In this document: positions 58,397 through 64,000 of the stretch, in pieces
Numbering within the stretch: the stretch's first letter is position 1
Layout of the letters: every line of letters starts with the position of its first letter
DNA from: Cristatella mucedo
Lineage: Eukaryota > Bryozoa > Phylactolaemata > Cristatellidae
Length of the DNA stretch: 64,000 nucleotides
Direction of reading: 5' to 3'
Assembly: GCA_009760855.2 (NCBI GenBank)
Contig: WPIO01000153.1
Location: 577,001-641,000 of the forward strand
Notes under the pieces: generated by a model
What the model saw: only the letters and a program-made list of their open reading frames with translations
Told to the model about the DNA's origin: nothing
Databases searched by the model: none
Translations under genes and position numbers: made by a program

Positions 58397-58869
58397 TGTA
58401 AGATAGTCAAGTCTCTTTCCAGGCTCTTTGCAGTTGTTGTAATTGAACCATTCCTGATGCTGTTAGGACATCAATAGCTGGTAAAAACTTGGATGTGCAT
58501 TCATATTGTATGCTAAAACTCAGACAGCTACAGTTAAAGAATTCGCCTGCATTCAGGCAATGCACGGTGGTTAACTAAACCATGTGAGCAGAAGTTTAGA
58601 GGAAATGGTATGAGACCTTTATTCTGTGTTGGTTTGAGCCTTGATCACCCTGCCGCCAGACTTTCTAGCCCTGTGTCACTATCTGGAGTCTGCCTGATCG
58701 GTGCTCTACCACTCAGCTTCTTTTGATTTTCTATTGGTCTCCCAACATCGCTTACCGATCTCCGAAGATCTCCCAACGATCTCCGAGTCGTCTCATCTAG
58801 TCATTAGTCATTGGCTTGGTGCTCTATTTCTCGGAACATTAGCTACTTATGAAGAATTAAGTGTCTAGT
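58397..58869 (+). other. No gene recognised
   Basis: Includes a run of near-repeats of the word GATCTCC(G/C)A at about 58758-58790. Otherwise nothing supportable. Confidence 0.35.
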
Positions 58870-59435
58870 GCAGCTGGATACCGTCGGCTTAGAAGTCAAA
58901 AAAACCTCTGAAATATGGGGTACACCAGGGGTCTGTGCTTGGTCTTGTTATTTTCAAGCTCTTTCTGCTTTTCTTATTGATGGCTTGACTGCAGGCACAA
59001 TCTAGGATTTAACTTCTATGCAGATGACACTCATTTTTACCTCTGCTTAGATCAATCTCAGCACTACAGCAGATCAAATTACTCCCTTGCTTCATATGTT
59101 AGTGACATCCGCACACGGGTGGCAGAACAAAATAAAAATTGAATAATGATAAAGCGAGCTTACCAGTTATGGGCAACCCGAATGCTGTTTAGAATTAGAA
59201 AGGTTTATGCTCAGAATATCCTCTTCCTGCATACTATATTGTCGAATAGGCACGAAATGAAGGCGTCATGGTCCAAAGTGACCTATCATTAATAAGAATT
59301 TTCAGCTACCCAGTCAAGTCTGCCTACTTTGCGGAAACTGTCAAGTTCTTCCTTTGCAGCAAGCGGAGAGTTCATGGAAATAGATTGAGTTATCTTAGAA
59401 TGCTTCATCAAATTATTTTTATTATAATAATAATG
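58870..59435 (+). mobile_element. CR1/L2-type LINE with RT palm motif
   Basis: Carries a degraded GVHQGSVLG segment (RT motif 4, PQGSVLGP in relatives) and, 60-70 nt downstream, NFYADDTHFYLC, the YADD catalytic motif. The next part is deleted straight into the 3' tail (TTTGCAGCAAGCGG, GATTGAGTTATC) and an AT-rich end at about 59430. Frames are broken, so it is not active. Confidence 0.82.
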
Positions 59436-60420
59436 CACTTGATAAAACGCCCCAGAGAACTTAATCTCTTTCTAGGCACTTTCCGTTTGCTGAAAAGTGA
59501 TATGCAATTGAATGGTAAGTAAAACCATGCTTGAAAAACAAACAAAATGAATAATATGGTTAAGGGTGACCTGCACAGGGTCAGCATGCAAATGTGGTTA
59601 GTGGCAGCATGCATAGTGTCAGCACGCATAAGCACATCAAGGACGAATCACAGGGACCCGCGAAATGCTGTCCTAAATAGGTGTGTGTTTAAGTTCCTTT
59701 TAAATGTGGTCAGGTCAGGGGATGTTCTGACGCTGGTCGGGAGGGAGTTCCAGGCTTTGGAAGCATACGAACTAAATGCACGGTCTCCAAAGGATTTAAG
59801 GTTTGTACGAGGTATTTGTAGACTGTTGGATTCCAAAAAGCAGCTGGTACGATGCTTGGTCTGATGGGGTAGTATATCTGAGAGATAGGCTGGAGCCATA
59901 GACTGAAGGGACCTAAAAGTGAGCGACAAAACCTTGAAGTCAATCTGTTGCTTGACTGGTAGCCAGTGCAGGTCGGCGAGAAGTGGAGTAACGTGGCAAC
60001 TGCGACGCTCACGACAGACAAGCCTAGCTGCAGAGTTTGGCACCAGCTGCAATCGCATCATCGCACATGCCGGTTGGCGAGCAAGCAGTGAGTAGCAGAA
60101 GTTAAGACGGGATATCACAAATGCATGGACCAACTTAAACGTGGTATACTTATCCTAACAAGCCCGAATTTTAGCAATGTTATGTAGCTGAAAGTAGGCA
60201 GATTTGACTGTGGTGCTGAAGTGGTCGTCTAAGGGGAGGTCACTTTGGAACGTGACACCAAGATTTCGTGCTGATTCAACAGGAGATATGCTAGCAGAGC
60301 CAATTTTGAGCTTCAGCCTTTGTAATTTCTGGATCACGCTGGGTTGGCTCATCACTAGTAAGTTAGTTTTATCACCGTTTAATTTTAGTTTTCCTCTTGA
60401 TCTTGATGGGATTGAAATGC
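59430..60420 (-). mobile_element. CR1/L2-type LINE, best copy (RT C-terminal third)
   Basis: Minus-strand 161-codon frame (60133-59648), VISRLNFCYSLL to HWLPVKQQIDFKVL, then MAPAYLSDILP, GDRAFSSYASKAWNSLP and LNTHLFRTAF. This is the full C-terminal region of CR1/L2 reverse transcriptases. Upstream (60355-60155) is ESARNLGVTFQSDLPLDDHF, the thumb-region hallmark, and KLNGDKTNLLV. It is 5' truncated at about 60420. It meets the + strand LINE tail-to-tail at 59430. Confidence 0.88.
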
Positions 60421-60749
60421 TGCTGTGTGCCTTTCAAGAGTAGAATTTCCAGTTACAAAGTCACATATGTACCTCTGTTGAGTCCTTAGATCGGTTTGAC
60501 CACACTCGTACTTTTCACAGAGCTGCCATCGTACTAGGTGTCGCTTGCTGCATGCTACCACCATGCCAGGAGGCGATGCCAGGTTGCACTTTTTGTGATC
60601 CTGCTTGCTCTTGATTCTAAGTGAAACGTCCCTCGCGCAAGATCCGACTTGCACACTCTCAACGTGTTATTTTTCTCGAAGGAGGACGTTTCTGTACGAC
60701 CTCAGATTTCTTTGATTTCATTTCGATGCTCTGTGCAAGAAATTGATCC
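60421..60749 (-). other. Unassigned; possibly LINE-derived
   Basis: Open frame on the minus strand (60654-60385, 89 codons, Cys/Lys-rich) next to a LINE. No motif is recognised. Confidence 0.3.
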
Positions 60750-60895
60750 TGTCTCGTTATGGGTGATTTCGACGTTCATATCGGTTACTTTTCTTACATC
60801 TTCAGCACAGATTTTCCTTCACCGACTTATTCCTTGTTTCAGGTGCATGGCCCTACCCATATCAAGGGTCAGGTGATTGACCAAATTAAAAAAAC
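60750..60895 (+). mobile_element. LINE endonuclease (APE) fragment
   Basis: Reads MGDFDVHIGYFS, then VHGPTHIKGQVIDQI on the + strand. This is the G-D-F-N-x-H ... V-x-x-P-T-H-x-x-G-x-x-L-D core of the apurinic-type endonuclease in CR1/L2 LINEs. It is isolated from other LINE domains and truncated on both sides. Confidence 0.75.
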
Positions 60896-61279
60896 TGAAA
60901 TTTCAAAAATATAATTAAAATTGGAAGGGATTTTGAGTTCTCGAGTAAATTATAACTGGCGAAAGTTTTAATGTCACATAACTAATGGACACCTGTCTTA
61001 ATAGCTAAAGCATAACAGGATACTGCCTTAGCGTGTGAGTTATTAAGGTTTGACGGCTTAACTCAGTAGGGAAATGCGAAATGCAGAAATGCATTCTGCT
61101 CGGCTAATCCCTTGAATCAATTTTATTACTGCCACAGTAGGTAGCAAGAATCTTTTGAAATGAGTCATTTAAAACGAGCTCCCTTTGTACATTGCTTGGC
61201 TCAGGGTGCCAGGCGAGTCTCCCGTAATTTACTCTTGCCTCAAGTAGATGGCAGTGACTCAAACAGTCATCGTTCACTG
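60896..61279 (+). other. No gene recognised
   Basis: AT-rich flank between LINE and SINE fragments. Nothing supportable. Confidence 0.35.
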
Positions 61280-61420
61280 CTGTGATGGCTCACTAGGTAA
61301 GGCGTTTGGTGTTCAGGACCTCGGTCCCGAGGTCGTGGATTCAAATGCTGTGGTTGGCGAGCCGTTATTGCTGCTGGTAGTGATAGCCATATAGGTCCTT
61401 AAGTCGCTATTCGAAAAAGG
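61280..61420 (+). mobile_element. tRNA-derived SINE head
   Basis: TGATGGCTCACTAGGTAAGG resembles a Pol III A box. GTGGATTCAAATGC about 40 nt later resembles a B box (GGTTCRANNC). The GACCTCGGTCCCGAGGTC palindrome lies between them. Confidence 0.6.
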
Positions 61421-61782
61421 CTGTGAAATCAGCTAGTATTTTTTCACCTTGATGTGGTCACCATCCGTTCCCGATCGGAATCCATAGTTTAAGGAAAAGC
61501 TTACGGGATGTATATTTAAGTGACTACCTATATAAGTGACTGCAAATAGGATAGCTTTAATTCGAAAAATATTGGGATAGTCCTTCGAGACTTCTGATGA
61601 CATTACCGTGAACAAACTCTGACCTGATTGGTGTTATCGGAGGAAATGGATTTTCAAAACTAGTGCAGCGTGGCTTTCACGTGGCACTAAAAGACCTCAT
61701 CACCGACGCCTCTGTAGGACCAGCCTCTGTAGGACCGGCTGACAGAGGTCTTGCACCACAGAAGAGCTCTTCTGACGTATCT

Positions 61783-61783
<1 letters not shown>

Positions 61784-61826
<43 letters not shown>
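61784..61826 (+). repeat. (GA)n microsatellite
   Basis: A perfect GA run of about 43 bp. An adjacent TCTGTAGGACC(A/G)GC word is duplicated at about 61709-61740. Confidence 0.97.
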
Positions 61827-61828
<2 letters not shown>

Positions 61829-62525
61829 ACGAGGCATGCAGCTACAGTAGAGAAGATGAGGCGAGTTGAGAAGGAAAGGCAGCATGTAAAGGCTGCACTA
61901 CAGCTGCTACAAGGTCGCCAGACAACTTACGAAGAAGCGCTCCCTAACTAAGCGTGTGGACCCAACTGAGATTCATGTAATTTGCCCGAAAGGACTATTG
62001 TTTAGTGTTATGAGACGGAAGCTGGCCTGCCGGATCTTGCTATGACTGCCTCCGAGGCTACTGTAAAGACCTCAAAATCAGCTCTTACCTGCAAAGTGCC
62101 ACGTGGTCGAAAGCCATGATGCAAAGACTGTTTTGTCGTCTGTTAACAAAGACTCCGATACACCGTGTAGCCTGCTATGCATGCTATACAAGTGATTTGC
62201 AGAGGCTGTGTGCGACTACTCTAAGGAAGTCTGGCTCTCTTTGTTCATGGGAATGTTAGTGTCAAGGTCAGTCATTCCAAGAACCATACTTTGAGTCTCA
62301 CGATAAAGTAAAGTGTCGGCAGTTCGTTCGGTGCAAGAAACTTCCAACAACTCAACCACTGTGTACTTGCGAACGTCAAAACAGCTAGTATTTGCACAAT
62401 AGGCATCGTTCAATTGCAGTTGTTTTTCAAATTATGCGGGATGGTAGTAGTGATGTAACCAGAAAAATTGACGACATTCCACAAATCCAATTTTTAATCG
62501 AGCAATATTAATATTAGTGACAAGT
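61827..62525 (+). other. No gene recognised
   Basis: Short ORFs only on both strands. No motifs. Confidence 0.35.
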
Positions 62526-62985
62526 TTAATAAATAACCTTAGTTCCCTCAAAAAACTTAATCTCTTTTTGGATACTTTGCATTTGCTTTAAGGAAAGCAT
62601 GACCAAACGACTAGTGATAAAATGCACAATATCAACATGCATGACATTGTTAGCAGTTACATGCAGTGTCATGATGTAAAACGTGGTGAGTGTAAGCATA
62701 CGCAGTATCAGCACAGATGCACACAAAGAATGAATCACGAGGAACCAAAGAATGCTGTGATAATCAGATGCATTTTTGGCTTCATTTTAAATGGGGTCAA
62801 GTCAGTCGGTGTCGTTATGCCAGTCAGACGTGAGTTCCAGGCCTTGGGTGCATACGAACTAACAGTACGGTATCTATATGATTTGAAGTTCATATGAAGT
62901 ATAGGTAGCCGGTTAGATGTAGAAAAGCGGGTGATACGAGGCTTAGCCTGAAATGTAAGTATATCTGACAAGTAGGCTGGACCGA
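62526..62985 (-). mobile_element. CR1/L2-type LINE, 3' part of a split copy
   Basis: Minus strand: VGPAYLSDILTFQ, then YRTVSSYAPKAWNSRLTGIT, then the 3' UTR and tail ending near 62526 (AGTTCCCTCAAAAAACTTAATC). Same family as 59430-60420. The 5' continuation appears at 63838, about 0.85 kb further on. Confidence 0.78.
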
Positions 62986-63837
62986 CAAAATCGCTAAAGG
63001 CAATAAAATCACTGCAATACAGTTTGATTGCGTAGTACAAAACTAATTTCTAATAAAATAATTGCTAACAATTATTGCATCAAACTAATTAATAAAAATT
63101 AATAATTCTCCTCTTTCATCAATTCCGTTATAGATACTTTCCCTAGGACTTAAAAAATCCCGAAGAAGCGGATAAGTAAAGACAGTACAGACTACTGGAA
63201 GACACCAACTTTACTCGCTAGCCGCCAAATCGAAGTGCTAGTCAGATGTTTCCATCATTATGTACAACTTCTTGGTGAATTTTGTTCGAACGAATAGGTC
63301 AAGCGAAGGTTGGCATAATGCGCAGCGATCTCTGTCGCTTGTCGTCATCCTGCCGCTTACAAATTTCTCAACCATTTCTATCGCGAAAAAGACTTGACAG
63401 GTAAGACCATAATGTGCATATAAAGCTGAATTGTTACTCAAGTAGCCGGCAGGTCTAAAAGCGTCCAACGGTCCATACGTCTTGATCCTCCCTACATATG
63501 ATGGACTTTTCCCTAAGGATTATTTACCTGCACTGCCTTATAATACTGAAATTGGAAGTTATGATTATATTGAAACTTAGTATGACAGTTCAATGCCCAC
63601 AGATTTAAGCTACTCAAGATTATTATTACATTCATTTAGTGCGTATTTCTTCGCTTTTGCAAGATCACAAATTTATCGACGTTACAATTTCATGGGATTG
63701 TAGTGAGCTTGCTATGAAATTTCAACGATTAGATTTATGTCCAACTTACTTTCAATGATGTCGTTACGTTCCCCTTTTCATCGTGTTTTTGTCAATTGTG
63801 AATATGTCGACTCGCATTTATATTTCGTGCATCGGTT
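62986..63837 (+). other. Unidentified sequence splitting a LINE
   Basis: About 0.85 kb of AT-rich sequence lying between two parts of what looks like one LINE (62526-62985 and 63838-64000, which are contiguous in the intact copy). It is probably an insertion. I see no terminal repeats that I can define by eye. Confidence 0.4.
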
Positions 63838-64000
63838 AGGTCACTAGGCTGGAGACGAAGTTATAAGGGGACCTACAAGTGAGAGTGTGAAACTTAAAGT
63901 TGACGTGTTGCTTGAATGGGAGCCAAGGCAGGTCAGCTACAAGTGGCGTGACATGGCAGCTGTGACGCTCTGGACGGGAAGCCTAGCCGCAGAGTTTAGC
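63838..64000 (-). mobile_element. CR1/L2-type LINE, 5' part of a split copy (runs off window)
   Basis: Aligned to 59887-60050: GGAGCCAAGGCAGGTCAG, then AGCTGTGACGCTC and CCTAGCCGCAGAGTTT. It encodes, on the minus strand, the HWLPxxQ region of the RT tail. It continues beyond the window. Confidence 0.75.

Noticed and set aside
61663-61951. ORFs with Arg-Glu or Leu-Ser repeats
   Set aside because: They are translations of the GA microsatellite in different frames and strands.

Overview
This is a eukaryotic, almost certainly metazoan (probably invertebrate) genomic window with no intact, complete gene that I can demonstrate. The evidence is GT-AG style exon borders, degraded PIWI-clade Argonaute exons, several partial CR1/L2-type non-LTR retrotransposons, tRNA-like SINE heads, and long GA and AT microsatellites. 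The species cannot be named from the sequence.

Left part (1-14 kb): three tandemly related copies of a Piwi-like gene lie on the + strand. Copy 1 (about 125-2147) keeps five recognisable exons, from the segment before PAZ through the MID domain. Copy 2 (about 5394-7165) keeps the same exons and is cut off by a LINE. Copy 3 (about 10755-10848) keeps one exon. Each copy carries its own frameshifts, stops or lost splice sites, so they are best read as pseudogenes or relics. Between them are a 0.47-kb duplicated block, a GA microsatellite inside a local duplication, and LINE fragments.

Centre (14.1-50.6 kb): a 36-kb tandem array of 17 units lies on the minus strand, running from about 50.6 kb (5' end) to 14.1 kb (3' end). 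Each unit has a large alanine-rich open region (exon A, about 0.7 kb), one to five or more copies of a roughly 274-bp sub-repeat, an antisense LINE 3' tail, a short exon-A-like module (exon B) and an AT-rich spacer. Unit length rises in steps of about 273 bp with the number of sub-repeats. Unit 1 retains 29 bp and sense codons that the other units lack. Nearly all the others share a 29-bp frameshifting deletion and the same TAG codons, so the array appears to have grown from an already damaged copy. Some blocks are nearly identical at fixed offsets (12,391 and 4,577 bp), which indicates recent block duplication or gene conversion. I do not recognise the encoded family.

Right part (50.6-64 kb): AT-rich, TE-dominated sequence. 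It holds a possible LTR fragment abutting the array, three LINE copies on the minus strand, LINE fragments on the + strand (one carrying the YADD reverse transcriptase motif), a LINE endonuclease fragment, tRNA-like SINE heads, AT and GA microsatellites, and one candidate exon of an unidentified membrane protein (58.1-58.4 kb).

Nothing here forms an operon or pathway. The main interest is the combination of a decayed, triplicated Piwi locus with a neighbouring, recently homogenised, TE-bearing gene-derived array.
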